From Hermatobates lingyangjiaoensis (lineage: Eukaryota > Arthropoda > Insecta > Hemiptera > Hermatobatidae), in NCBI GenBank assembly GCA_026182355.1, contig JAPFBL010000048.1, positions 62,001-126,000 of the forward strand: a stretch of 64,000 nucleotides of DNA, in the 5' to 3' direction. The notes beneath the pieces were generated by a model that ran no database searches, had not been told where the DNA came from, and saw only the letters and a list, made by a program, of their open reading frames with translations. Position 1 is the stretch's first letter. Every line of letters begins with the position of its first letter. The position numbers and the translations under genes were made by a program. This document shows, in pieces, positions 1 to 10,769 of this stretch.

Positions 1-940
1 TAACTTATAGATAATAAAACACATACCTACTAAACCAACGTTCCCTGTAAGCTGCGCTCATGCGCAATCACGCACTCTTCGCACATGCCCTGCGCACAAC
101 AAAACTAATCCAGCGCACAAAAAAAGTCAACATAAAGTCGCAAAAAAAAAACTGTCTAACCTTTAAACAAAATGAAGTAGCATTTAGAAAAAAAAAAGTA
201 ATATACACAATTTTTCTTATGTTATCAAATTACTACAATCGTGAAATACGTTTTTTTCTAATTTATTATTTTTTTTAATTCAATGGGATACAAAATAAAA
301 TCAAGAACAAAAAAATTCCAAATAAAGTATTTTTAAAAACTTCCTATGGTCGGTTTTGTTTTTTAGAAAAGACATTTTTTAATTTCATTGATCATATTTC
401 AAGATCATAGAAATTATAATTTTTTTGTGAGTAATATATATCACTACTGTGGTCCCTAGTCTCCTCAGAGATCTTGTGTGTAACGCAGATGCATGAAAAT
501 TTAGAGGGAACATTGTTAACAACTTCAAGTTCATATACACAGTATAACTAAAATAAGTATAATCATATCTGTTTATACATATCAAAGCCGTTTCTACTCC
601 CAGAGTCACATAAGTTACATGAAAGAGTAGAATAAAAATATTTGTGTAAATGTCAACTTATAAATCATAAAATACATACCTATATGACAACTCTAAATTA
701 AATGTTATGTCATAAAACAGAATTGAATTTCAGAATGTAATCATGCCTCTTCGTAATCCTCCAAAGGGTTCCCTCTTCCTACACATCACGAGCGTTGCCA
801 GTCCCATAATTATGAATTACACAAGAGAATAGTTGGAAACAGTAATGCATATATAGATTTAAAAAATGTAAAACATCCATGTATTCAATCATAAGTTACC
901 AACACAGTTGAATTACAATTAGAATTAGACATCATTATAT
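1..940. other. AT-rich sequence, nothing recognised
   Basis: Poly-A/T runs and short ORFs on both strands with no codon-like composition, splice structure or repeat relationship that I can see. Confidence 0.5.
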
Positions 941-1002
941 ACCTGAAAAGCCTTTGTCACGTTTCTAGGGTAGTGGTCCTGAAACTGCTTGAAGTTCGGA
1001 GC

Positions 1003-1020
1003 TCATAATTCTACAAATAG
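1003..1020 (-). CDS. Candidate terminal exon
   Basis: After the good acceptor gtgctttcag, and in phase with the 1121 donor, it reads LFVEL and then stops (TGA). The intron would be 100 bp. Confidence 0.3.
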   Translation of the reverse strand, partial: LFVEL

Positions 1021-1120
1021 CTGAAAGCACACTGTATACGAATCTTTGAGAAATATTTTAAATTAAATAAATATAATACGATAAAAAGAATCATTAGAAA
1101 ATAAAGAATATGAAACATAC

Positions 1121-1194
1121 TTTCAGTTTGTTTATTCTTCTGCCCATGGAAATATAAACTTCATGTGACTTGGTGTCTTCTTCAGAGTTTGGGG
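1121..1194 (-). CDS. Candidate penultimate exon
   Basis: Acceptor cattttag and donor gtatgt bound 24 codons: PNSEEDTKSHEVYISMGRRI then NKLK. It would join a short terminal exon at 1003-1020. The same stretch also contains CTGAAGA-A-GAC...GTC, the start of a hammerhead-like motif without its GAAA, so a decayed repeat is the rival explanation. Confidence 0.35.
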
Positions 1195-1199
1195 CTAAA

Positions 1200-3357
1200 A
1201 TGTTTGATAGGGATAGGGAGGAGATCGAATTTCTTCTTCAATCCATTGAAATGTTTTTATGTCTAGCCTGTTTTACCTAAGGAATAATGCTGTTGAAAAT
1301 TGTAGAATTTTTGATGAGTGGCGATTGCCATCGGTAAAACAAATTCGCTGCGTATATATGTTTGAGGTGAGTGGCTCTTCTTAAGAAAAAAATCGCAATC
1401 ACTCATAATATCAAATTTTATGATATAACACGTATTTTAGGTTTGTTTGATATCGGTGAATCAAAAAGGAGCAATTAACTTAATACAAGAAAAGAAAAAA
1501 ATGAACTACCATTCAACTTTTAATTTATTGCATATAATTTAACATATGTTTTGACCCATAGTTAAAAGAGTAGTGTTGACATAAAATATGAATTAGTATT
1601 ATCTCCGAACAAAAAAAAAAAAATGTTAATATACCTTTGCATTATATTACCTCCATACATTGTCGGTCATGTTTTTTCGACGAGGAGCTATGCGGACTGG
1701 TTCAGTTCAATAAATCAAAAATGTATTTTTTAATTAAATTTTATGATAACAACACGTTTTTGGTACTGCCTTTGAGAAAATGCTGCATGATCTCTAGGCT
1801 ATTGGAAGGTGGATAAAGCAGAATGATCTGGATATAAGATAGAGAGTAGACCTCAAAGTCTTAGTTATTACAAAATACCAAATTAGAGCTCTCAGAGGGG
1901 AGTTCTGAACATAAAAGACTAAACTGGAAAAGCCATTTAACACATACATTGACTGAGGGCCTCAGTTTAATAATAAACAATATCAAATCAGACTGTTTGA
2001 GATCCATGACTACAAGTTTCCTATAACATAATAAATGGATATACTCGCAATAAAACAAATAAAATTACTAAATTGGTTTTCTATGAATACGATTATAATT
2101 TATCAGAGTTTAATATTACTACATTCGATAGAAACACTAAAATTAAACCAAAACTTAATCAACTATGGACTAGTTTGACATTATGTGTACTTATAGTACA
2201 GTTTAGTGTAGGCTACTCCAATTTTTTTAAAATGGAATAAAACAATTGGGAAGTAAACGTCATGGAATTAGACTTTACAGAGTCAAACTTTTAATGTATG
2301 GATGTACATGTCTACTCCAATCATCTTTAACAACATTAACTTAAAGAAGCTTCCACATCATTAAGACATCACCAATCATTTATAGAAACCCCAATCATCC
2401 TTGGAAAACCTCGAAAGTTAGCATAGTGACAAAATCAAATAAACACCCACGACAATTATTGTACATTCAGAAAGGACTCACTTTATTTTAATATAAGTAA
2501 TTCAAAACAAAATGTAGATCTATCTCAGACTTTACAAAATATCTTAAAGAGTTATACTCGTCTGCAGAAAAATGAAAATAAGGTAAATGAACACTTTAAC
2601 TATTTTAACTTTAAATGCACTTGATAAAGCATGAATTCACTTACCTTACCAAGAGTTCTTCCTTCTTCCTCACCATTAGTGTTTCAATTGCTTCTTTAAC
2701 AAAAGCATTTGGTAAGTAAAGTTATTTCGAAATTAGATAGGAAACGAACTACTTAATCATACACAAAAATGATTTCATCAACCACTAAATTAAATCCTTT
2801 TTGTATGTGAAAACTTAGTTTCTTTTCCTCTCTAATCACGAGTTATTACACAATAACTGCCTACATAGCTCATGAGTTAGTTATTTCGTTTGCATATAAA
2901 TAAAAGTATAAATCAAGGAATATAAAAAATAAAAAAAATATGTTATTAAATTACAAATCACATTTTTTATTACACAAATATCACAAAAAGAAAAATACAG
3001 ATGAATAATAAAAAGGGAATATCATGACAGACAATTAATTAATCTGTATTGAAAATTTTTCTTACTTAATGAAACATGATGATGACGGGTCATTTTGTAG
3101 AATAGAGTTTTAATTACAGGTTACTTGCTATAGTCAATATTTTAATTGTTGTAAATGAATTTTTGTATTCTGTCCTGCGTTAACTGATTACTTCAGTAGT
3201 TTTAAATAGGTGCGTTTAGAGACATTTTCGTATTCGAATATATAAAAGAGGATTTAACAGTAAATTGAATGAGGTTCAATACTAACAAGAGCAATAAACT
3301 TATTCAGGGAAGGGTTTACATCAAGTGACCGATAATGTTTCTCTCATTGAAATGAAA
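1200..3357. other. AT-rich intergenic or intronic sequence
   Basis: Apart from the weak candidate at 2645-2710, nothing supportable is visible. A minus-strand stretch near 1866-1905 has splice-like borders but codes only nine residues. Confidence 0.4.
2645..2710 (-). CDS. Candidate coding segment with no AG acceptor
   Basis: Reads NAFVKEAIETLMVRKKEELL then V, followed by two overlapping donors (gtaagg, gtaagt). The amphipathic helix-like peptide looks coding. The frame is closed upstream by TAA with no AG between, so a normal acceptor is missing. It may be chance or a decayed exon. Confidence 0.2.
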
Positions 3358-3359
3358 TA

Positions 3360-4109
3360 CAGTGGAACCTCTACATACGAGATTAATTCGTTCCCGGATC
3401 GTGCTCGTATCTAGAGCGAATTTTTCCCATAAGAAATAACTGAAAACCAATTAATTTGTTCCCGGCCTCCCAAAATCATTCAAGTTAACCCTAAATAACT
3501 ATGAACACATCTTCCTGATTACTAAAAACACATTCAAATAGTGACTGAACATAAAAATACAGTAATAAGATAGATAAGATGATATTAACGAAATAAAATG
3601 CGAGTTTATTATGAGCATTTATTATGAGCACTTCAACTTAAAATTAAAGTTAACTTTATGAAAAACTAAATTTTTTTACGGAACTAATTTATTTATGCAC
3701 TTTTTCTGCTTTTTTTTTTGCTTTTTAACATTACTGTGTCAGTTTTTACTTTTCTTCGCTTTCTTTTGCCCTTTTAGCTGGAATCGCAACACTTTCACTT
3801 TCTATAGGTCTTTTGATGAAAAACTTATCCAAGGAGGTTTGTCTCTGCCTCCCTTTCAAAATGTTACGGAAATGTGTAAGGCAAGGGTCATTAAAAAGAG
3901 CTGTAGCACGACTAGTAGCCACTTTTTCTGGGTGTTTCTTTTCAACACCCAGCCATCTAGCGGGAGCATCTGGAAATTCTCGTAACTTGGCCACCTAGCG
4001 GAACCATCTGGAAATTCTCGTAACTTGGATTTTCTCTCGTATGTAGAGCAAGATTTTTGTTCGAAAGACCTCTCGTAAGTAGAGTAGCTCGTATGTCGAG
4101 GTTCCACTG
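3360..4109 (-). mobile_element. pogo/Tigger-type DNA transposon remnant
   Basis: The ends are inverted repeats starting cagtggaacctc; the two 22-bp ends differ at one position. They are flanked by TA on both sides (3358-3359 and 4110-4111), the target duplication of the Tc1/pogo superfamily. Inside, the minus strand codes HFRNILKGRQRQTSLDKFF and then a basic KRAKESEEK tail. This is the typical C-terminus of Tigger/pogo DDE transposases. The element is only 750 bp, so the catalytic core has been lost by internal deletion. A short duplication (aagttacgagaatttccaga) occurs twice near 3980 and 4010. Confidence 0.85.
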
Positions 4110-4111
4110 TA

Positions 4112-4882
4112 CAATACATTATCAATACAAAGAACGTTAGTATATTATTACAAGAAAATAATCATTCAGCGATAATTTCAACATATAACAAACCAGTTCA
4201 AATATCTATGAAATCTGGGAACATTCAAAATGGATAGTTTATCAAAATTCATTAAATAAACATATTAAGTAGCATTAATTAAACATAGTTTTAATTGCCT
4301 AATCAGTTTTGGTATCTCAAATTAGATTCGATGGTTGTTAATAAGTTATTGCACGACGCCTTACGTTTAACAACAGTCCTTTGACTAAATGTGTATCCTT
4401 ACCCCTTCCACTTCTTTGCAAACTACTTTCTTAGCCTCATTTTTACAATTTTTTCTTTCAGTTCTTAAAATAAACTAACAATATTTCACAGTAAACATGT
4501 GAAATAAAAGCTATCGTCTAAGCTACAGAATGAGTGAGGCTCTGAGGAAGACTTGTTTTGATTGAAAGATCTTAGTTACATTCCTCATTTTTTTACTGTG
4601 GTTTAGACGTTGATAATAAATTAAAGAAAATCACAAAAATCTCTCAAAAATTTGATTTCTACATACTCATAGTCATCAGGAGACATAGTTATTTGCTAAA
4701 AAGAGAAACTTTGCTAGTTCTCTAATAAAATCTTTACTCCTACAGACAATGCAAATAACATGAAAAGTAAACCGACTCAATCATATCTCTACCTCCTTCG
4801 TAATCAGGAAATGAAAGCGGCATATTAAAACAACAGACAAATCAGAGTTAAACGATTTCAGAAAGGGAATGACTATAAACGG
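4112..4882. other. AT-rich sequence with a hammerhead-like relic
   Basis: Contains the candidate exon at 4403-4463. Near 4541-4590 CTGAGGA and later GAAAGATCTTAG resemble hammerhead family A, but stem II does not pair. Confidence 0.35.
4403..4463 (-). CDS. Candidate coding exon
   Basis: Acceptor gtttattttaag and donor gtaagg bound 61 bp that read TERKNCKNEAKKVVCKEVEG. Lys/Glu-rich and open in one frame only. It is short, so chance is possible. Confidence 0.3.
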
Positions 4883-4883
4883 C

Positions 4884-5262
4884 TAAGGCTCCGAGATACA
4901 TTAAAAAAAGGATTAGAAGCCACGACCTAGTGTTGGAGACAAGTCGAGTGGGCGTATACCGTCTACGGCTCCGAGACGACTAACAAAAGTAGTGTGAACA
5001 CGACGTCTAAGGCTCCGAGATACATTAAAAAAAGGATTAGAAGCCACGACCTAGTGTTGGAGACAAGTCGAGTGGGCGTATACCGTCTACGGCTCCGAGA
5101 CGAACTAACCAAAAGAATAGGGTTGTGAAAACACGACGTCTAAGGCTCCGAGATACATTAAAAAAAGGATTAGAAGCCACGACCTAGTGTTGGAGACAAG
5201 TCGAGTGGGCGTATACCGTCTACGGCTCCGAGACGAACTAACCAAAAGAATAGGGATGAGAA
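4884..5262 (+). repeat. Tandem repeat, three copies of about 124-133 bp
   Basis: Each unit starts taaggctccgagatacatta (4884, 5008, 5141), contains gaagccacgacctagtgttg, and ends with a second ggctccgagacga box. Copies are nearly identical except for a 9-bp length difference, implying recent expansion. It is GC-richer than its surroundings. A degenerate fourth unit continues to about 5380. No ORF or ribozyme core is evident. Confidence 0.85.
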
Positions 5263-5379
5263 ACCACGACCCTGACCCTGTGTCCGAGACAAGTAATCGA
5301 CTTTACCATAAAAAATTCCGAGAAATGCTATCCAAAGGATATAGGATTTGAAGCCACAATCTGTTTTTCAGACAAACTT

Positions 5380-6380
5380 TGTAACATTACAACCCACTAC
5401 TACGAGACAATTGTACTTGGATAAGTGCTTGAGCTAAGGAAGGGTTCTGCCTTCTGAGGCTCCAGACCACCCTTCCTTTGGTGGTCATATGCAGGTAGCA
5501 TATGATGGTCAAAAACTCAATTCGCTCTATTTATTTCACTTAAAATCTGTTGCCTTCAGGAGAAGTCATCTCATTAAGAGCAGGTAGCACATGAAACCAC
5601 TGAAAACACCAGTGTGCCATATACCACTCCTCAACTTAATTTCTTTTGTGGAAAGGTACTTTCTTTTGACTCCTGTCCCTATCAAATTGATTTCATTTAA
5701 GGAATAAACCCCAAGTTGGAAACATGATGTTTCCGTTAACCTTTGGTTGTGTCACAACTTTTCGGTAAATATAATGAAATGACATTACTCAAATATTCGA
5801 ACTCCTGATACAATAACCCAGTTTTAATTTTAATACTGTTCCATTTTATTTAATTTATTCATGTCTACAAATATATTCCACACAAAGTAGAGTATATAAT
5901 TAATAAATTTGCACAAAACATTAAATAGCTAGCTACACAATTAAATGCAAAGTAAACAAAAGCTCTGCAAATGGTGGAAGAACAATGAAATACTGAGTGC
6001 TTGTTGTACTCTATGTTCAGAATACTCTTGTGCTGTATTCCAATGTGCATTAACAAAGAACAAACTAAGGTAATTAAAGTATGATACCTAAAACAAAATA
6101 CGGTTGTAATTACTAACAAAAAATAATACTAATTTATTAAACTTAAAAATAAACCCATGTAATACTAAGATTAAAATAATCTATCAAGCTAAATTAATGG
6201 ATAAAAGTCTTAAAAATGCCATTTCAATTGCAAACAAATTTTATTGTTTTTATATTCTTATAGAGAATCCTAAAGACGCATTCAACAATACCTACTTTTC
6301 TTCTGGTAACACAACATTTACAAGATTCATACCATTAATTTTTTTGAGTCAGAACTGGACTGTTACTGATTGAAAGATCT
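5380..6380. other. Unassigned AT-rich sequence
   Basis: Short imperfect inverted repeats (gcatatgat/ggtcatatgc near 5485-5510) and nothing that looks coding. Confidence 0.35.
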
Positions 6381-6492
6381 TCGAATTCCTCAATTCCATA
6401 TATATATAACAATTAAAAGAAACGGTCCAGCGGACTTTTTTAAATAAAATAAATTCAAAACGAAGGAAACACACATAAAGACACAGACATAA

Positions 6493-6536
6493 CTCACATC
6501 GATATTTCGACCATCGTCGTCATCAGGAGGTGTGAA
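6493..6536 (-). ncRNA. Hammerhead ribozyme, family B, left arm
   Basis: On the minus strand: CTGATGA, one C, stem II GAC-GATG-GTC, GAAA, palindromic stem III (ATAT), cleavage after ATC. Stem I pairs ...CACACCTC with GATGTGAG... with two mismatches. All universally conserved core bases (CUGANGA...GAAA...UH) are present. Confidence 0.75.
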
Positions 6537-7744
6537 GAGCGAAGAGTCCCGCAGGAAGGCAAGGTGGGGACTAAACTCGGAGACCGCAGCCAGTAGACCA
6601 CCACGCGGGAAGGAAATGAAGAGCTAAATTAAGACGTAAAAGGAACGAGTAAAAATCATAATTATTTAAATAAAAATAAGTCTAATGAAAAAATTATAAA
6701 AAATGTGAAAAGTATATAAATCAAATTAAAATTAATAAAGTAAAAGTAAAAAAGCAATGAAAAAAAAATTATCGGTTGAGGTTGAGTCCAGGGGAAGAGC
6801 GAGCATTAAGTAAGCATATATATGCTTCCTCTGAAGCTCTTAGGGTAACTTTATTATTGGATTCGGGGATCTGTTTCAGGAAGAAGTTCGCATGGATACT
6901 TGACGACCTACTTCCCTGGCGCTTATAAGCTTCGTACTGTTATTAAGGAGTCTTTTCCGATTCTGTCTACTTCTGCTTCCACTTCTTCCATCTTTAATCA
7001 CCCCCCTTCTATTTCCTACCGTAAACCTGCCAATCTGAAAAGCATTTTTTCTCATATTTCCCCTCAGCCTTGCAATCCTGTTCTTGGAATGAAACAATCT
7101 GGGCGCCGTGGCTGTCAAACTTACCTGATTGTAAATCCTAATCCTTCCTTCGATTCCCCTCTCCACCATCGTTCCTACCCGGTTCAAGTCAATTCCTCCT
7201 GTACCTCGTGCAACTGTATTTACCGACTGGATTGCACTCAGTGTGACTCTTTTTACGTTGGCTTAACTTCCAATAAGTTGAGCCTTCGTATGTATACCTA
7301 TGTATGGTCATAGGGCTATCCTGCAGCCATCTATGCAAACTCGCATGGTCTCAGTTTCAATGACTGTTTCAGGGTTCAGATCCTGAAACAGATCCCCGAA
7401 TCCAATAATAAAGTTACCCTAAGAGCTTCAGAGGAAGCATACATATGCTTACTTAATGCTCGCTCTTCCCCTGGACTCAACCTCAACCGATAATTTTTTT
7501 TTCATTGCTTTTTTACTTTTACTTTATTAATTTTAATTTGATTTATATACTTTTCACATTTTTTATAATTTTTTCATTAGACTTATTTTTATTTAAATAA
7601 TTATGATTTTTACTCGTTCCTTTTACGTCTTAATTTGGCTCTTCATTTCCTTCCCTCCCTTCCCGCGTGGTGGTAAGTGGTGGGTTACTGGCTGCGGTCT
7701 CCGAGTTTAGTCCCCACCTTGCCTTCCTGCGGGACTCTTCGCTC

Positions 7745-7790
7745 TTCACACCTCCTGATGACGACGATGGTCAAATATCGATGTGAGTTA
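7745..7790 (+). ncRNA. Hammerhead ribozyme relic, family B, right arm
   Basis: CTGATGA-C-GAC-GATG-GTC is intact, but the next bases are AAATATC, so the conserved G of GAAA is missing. Probably inactive. Confidence 0.65.
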
Positions 7791-7828
7791 TGTCTGTGTC
7801 ATTATGTGTGTTTCCTTCGTTTTGAATT

Positions 7829-7831
<3 letters not shown>

Positions 7832-7867
<36 letters not shown>
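7832..7867 (+). repeat. (TA)n microsatellite
   Basis: Long AT dinucleotide tract at the outer end of a PLE arm. Another lies at 7999-8026. Confidence 0.9.
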
Positions 7868-7869
<2 letters not shown>

Positions 7870-7925
7870 ATTTAACATAAACACGTGAAATAACAATAAA
7901 ATAAAAACCCAACTTTTGGGTTTTT

Positions 7926-7970
7926 GACTCTGACGAAGACCGTTTGTTACGGTTGAAAGATCTTAGTCTT
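7926..7970 (+). ncRNA. Hammerhead ribozyme, family A
   Basis: GACT-CTGACGA-A-GACCG...CGGTT-GAAA-GATCTT-AGTC. Stem I is GACT/AGTC, stem II ACCG/CGGT plus a G-U pair, stem III the AGATCT palindrome, and cleavage would follow CUU. The core is intact. It sits in a solo PLE arm between two (TA)n tracts. Confidence 0.7.
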
Positions 7971-7999
7971 GTTTTCCCATTTCTTATTGTGGTTTGATC

Positions 8000-8033
<34 letters not shown>

Positions 8034-8184
8034 AGTTATCACTAGAAAACAAAAAGAGAGACTAACACTTACTATTCTCGATCTTTCGGCTATCTTACCG
8101 TTTTCAGGAGAAAAGGAAAAGAAACACAGGAGCAGAGACGTGAAAGTGTCCACCGACCGAAACAGTCATATAAATATATTATGT

Positions 8185-8652
8185 CGTCTACATAGCGACA
8201 ATATATATTAGAAAAGCTATTGCAAGCATGTAATGTTGTATGGTTTATATTCCTTCAAAATTCTATTCTCCATATTGCACATATAAAAATTAGCAAAAGT
8301 GACGCCCAGTGGAGATCCCATCGCTACGCCGTCCACTTGTTTGTACAACGTTCCGTCGGTATGTTTGAAAGGGTTTTTCACTGTACATGCTATAAACCAT
8401 ACATTACATGCTTGCAATAGCTTTTCTAATATATATTGTCGCTATGTAGACGATCGTTTTCTAATAGTTAAGGACTTCGAAATGCTAATGGAAATAAAAA
8501 CAAAATTCAAAGAGATGTCGGTGGTGAAATTTACCCATGGGGTAGGTGTAAACAACAACATTAATTGCCTAGATGTGCACGTATCTGCAAATGATAATGA
8601 ACTATCAACAGCGATGTTTTTCAAGCCAGGCGTGAATGTCCCTCGAGATATA
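8185..8652. mobile_element. Penelope-like RT fragment broken by an inversion
   Basis: Minus strand (about 8255-8400) codes VDGVAMGSPLGVTFANFYMC, the RT motif before the active site. Plus strand (8440-8652) codes YVDDRFLIVKDFEMLMEIKT, the YVDD catalytic motif and what follows. These should be contiguous on one strand. The inverted segment is bounded by inverted repeats of about 60 bp (8185-8250 and 8393-8455). The gene is dead. The plus-strand piece runs directly into a mariner insertion at TA 8651. Confidence 0.8.
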
Positions 8653-9550
8653 CCAGGTTGAGCTATAAGTTTTGTCGTTCGATAAGAAAAACACAATGTT
8701 ATGGTTCAAAATACACTTTATTATTCAGTATAATCTCCCTGAATATTAATGCACTTGCTCCAACGATCCTCCAATCTATGGATCCCATTCCTGAAGTGAG
8801 ATTCCGGAAGGTCTGCAAAATACGCTTCAACAGCCGTTATGATCCTCTTCATTTGACGAAAAACGCTTGCCACGCATAATTTTTTTGAGTTCTGGAAACA
8901 AATGAAATCGCTGGGGGCCAAATCTGGTGAATACGGCGGAAGCTCCAACAATTCGAACTTTAATTCATGGATTTTAGCCATTGTCAAAATGCTCTTGTGA
9001 CACGGTGCGTTGTCCTGATGAAAAATAATTTTTTTCTTCTGCAAACCGGGTCTTTTTTCACGAATTTTTTCCTTCAACTGGTCTAAACAGTTGCAATAAT
9101 ATTCAGAATTAAATGTTTTACCAGTTTGCAAGTAATCCACAAATAAAATTCCTTTCGCATCCCAAAAAACTGATGCCAGAACCTTCTTGGCCGATTTCTG
9201 GACACGAACTCGTTTCGAAGCCGAACAGCCAGGTTCACACCACTCTTTAGCCTCTTGTTTTGATTTAGGATCATGGTGATAGACCCAAGTCTCATCCATA
9301 GTGATGAATCGACGCACAAAATCCACTTTATCCTTTTTAAAACGCTCCAAATGTTGTTGAGAAAGTCGCATTCAAATGTGTTTTTGTTTAATTGTTAGCG
9401 AATGCGGCACCCATTGTGCACACAGCTTTTTAAAACTCAAAATTTCATTTAAAATATGACACACACTGCCTAATGAAATGTCTAGAGCCTCTACTAAATC
9501 CCTCCCAGTCAATCGACGATCTTCCAAAACCATATCCTGTACTTCGGCTG
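8653..9550 (-). mobile_element. Mariner transposon (DD34D), truncated, nested in PLE
   Basis: The main ORF (8721-9371) has FITMDETWVYHHDPKSKQEA (first D), IIFHQDNAPCH (second D) and PPYSPDLAPSD (third D). Exactly 34 residues separate the second and third Asp, the mariner signature. Upstream in the same frame, after a stop at about 9372, helix-turn-helix-like sequence (DRRLTGRDLVEALDISLGSV) continues to about 9530. The downstream end begins CCAGGTTGAGCTATAAG, a mariner-like terminal repeat, next to TA. The other end is lost where PLE sequence begins. FICFQNSKK replaces the usual FLFPxLK, a sign of decay. Confidence 0.88.
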
Positions 9551-9551
9551 A

Positions 9552-9715
9552 TTAAATATTGGTGTTGTTTTACTTTTGTAAAGAGACCTTTACTCGTCTG
9601 TCCAATATAAGACATTTGGGAATCAGTACAAGGTATATATAAGGAAACAAGAGACTTGATAGGTACAAACTGGTAAAATTTCTGAAACAGGTAGAAATTC
9701 AACTTCAACCAGACT
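9552..9715 (-). pseudogene. PLE GIY-YIG fragment
   Basis: Minus strand codes SLYIPCTDSQMSYIGQTSKG then LFTKVKQHQYLI, nearly the same as the GIY-YIG domain of the PLE at 36 kb. It abuts the broken end of the mariner, so the mariner and this PLE were joined by a deletion or by later insertion. Confidence 0.8.
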
Positions 9716-10098
9716 TTGGTTCTTAAATGTCAACAAAACTGTTAACATATAAAATAACCAAAATGAAAACATGTTAAAAATATGATGCCCGGGATAACAA
9801 TACTACTGGAATTTGCATAAACAAACACAACTATGATTAGATCAAATTATAACAGTTTTCATAAAGTACTCTGCGATTAATTAAAAATGAAATTCACTCA
9901 CTATTTAAAACAAGAAAATCAGATGATTTGTAAAATAAGGCTACAAAATAAATAAATTTTTATAACTTTCATGAAAAGCATAAATGAAAAAAAAACCATA
10001 AATAAAAAAAAGAAAGAAAAATTTAAAAAAAATATCTTCCCAGTAAAAAAGTAACACTTCAGTTATATTACCGAAGAAAATAAATTACATTTAATGGT
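9716..10098. other. AT-rich spacer
   Basis: Poly-A tracts with no recognised feature; downstream flank of the PAM2-protein gene. Confidence 0.4.
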
Positions 10099-10104
10099 TT
10101 TATT
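10099..10104 (-). terminator. Candidate poly(A) signal after the PAM2-protein ORF
   Basis: AATAAA on the minus strand about 40 bases after the TAG stop of the 10143-10769 ORF. This supports that ORF as a terminal exon. Confidence 0.4.
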
Positions 10105-10142
10105 GTAAATCACTGCGTATAATATAAAACAAAATTACTATA

Positions 10143-10769
10143 CTAAGAAAGTGGTGGAAAATCATCTTCACTATAATGAAAGTTGAATTTTGAAGATGCA
10201 ATGGAACTCAATAACTCTGGTGACTGACTTCTCTTACTTATCATTGGTATGATATCAACAAAGAAGATATCAGTGCTTTGGGCTTTCAAAGAAGTCTCGG
10301 CAACAATCATATTATCTAAAGAAGAATCGCGAAGAAGAAAAGTTGAATTATTTTCTTCCTCAGTTAAATTTTCCCTAATTTTTACAAGATCATCAAGAGA
10401 TTCGACATTGTTTTTTGCCAAAAGACTGTTGATTAAAGCATTTCGAGATTTTGACTTTTTCTTAACCAATTGAACGGTGGGTAAGGGAGTAATATCGATG
10501 CTTAAGCGATTTGAAGTAGAAGTTTGTTTAGATGATGGAACAAATTCTGTAGCATGGGGAGACAAAGAAGAGTTATTGACTTGCTCTTGTGATTGACGGT
10601 TGACGACTGGTAGGGACGAGTTGCTGGCGGAAACGGAGCTACTGCTGGGTATGCTGACATTGCTTCTGACTGGGCTGAAGTTAATGGCTTCATCTTTATT
10701 CCCAGCAAATTGCTCTGACAGCTGAGTATAATCTGCAATTAAATTCAATTCATTAATCTCCGGAGACAT
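10143..10769 (-). CDS. PAM2-motif protein, 208-codon terminal ORF
   Basis: Unrecognised, Ser-rich, disordered-looking protein starting MSPEINELNLIADYTQLSEQ. Residues about 70-80 read SLSPHATEFVPS, which matches the PAM2 consensus (LNxxAxEFxP) that binds the MLLE domain of cytoplasmic poly(A)-binding protein. Only Asn is replaced, by Ser. Next come a basic KKKSKSR patch and an acidic EDDFPPLS end. The frame is closed by a TGA ten codons upstream, with no good acceptor in that span, so the ATG is probably the real start or the exon joins in an unseen way. It lies downstream of three same-strand exons (13.1-15.2 kb), but the phase of the last does not fit directly. A role in mRNA translation or deadenylation is inference. 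Confidence 0.6.
   Translation of the reverse strand: MSPEINELNLIADYTQLSEQFAGNKDEAINFSPVRSNVSIPSSSSVSASNSSLPVVNRQSQEQVNNSSLSPHATEFVPSSKQTSTSNRLSIDITPLPTVQLVKKKSKSRNALINSLLAKNNVESLDDLVKIRENLTEEENNSTFLLRDSSLDNMIVAETSLKAQSTDIFFVDIIPMISKRSQSPELLSSIASSKFNFHYSEDDFPPLS

Larger units (their letters stand above)
6400..7866 (+). mobile_element. Fold-back Penelope-like element with GIY-YIG fragment
   Basis: Two inverted arms (about 6400-6880 and 7388-7866) are near-identical reverse complements, and each carries a family-B hammerhead. Between them the plus strand codes SISYRKPANLKSIFSHIS and then CNCIYRLDCTQCDSFYVGLT, a PLE Cys-rich linker and GIY-YIG nuclease start. The ORF breaks soon after. The right arm ends in (TA)n. 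No reverse transcriptase domain remains. The copy is non-autonomous and old enough to carry frameshifts, yet the arms still match closely. Confidence 0.85.

Noticed and set aside
943..1001. Minus-strand peptide PNFKQFQDHYPRNVTKAFQ as an exon
   Set aside because: The acceptor (attatgag) has no pyrimidine tract, and the phase does not fit the exon at 1121. The better acceptor at 1021 gives a short terminal exon instead.
1160..1194. Hammerhead on the minus strand (CTGAAGA-A-GAC...GTC)
   Set aside because: Lacks GAAA after stem II. A coding exon with matching splice sites is at least as likely.
4884..5262. CRISPR array
   Set aside because: Units are 124-133 bp and almost identical throughout, with no constant-repeat/variable-spacer pattern, and the genome is eukaryotic.
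8220..8420. Plus-strand ORF of 66 residues
   Set aside because: Shadow of the inverted repeat; the minus strand has real RT motifs.
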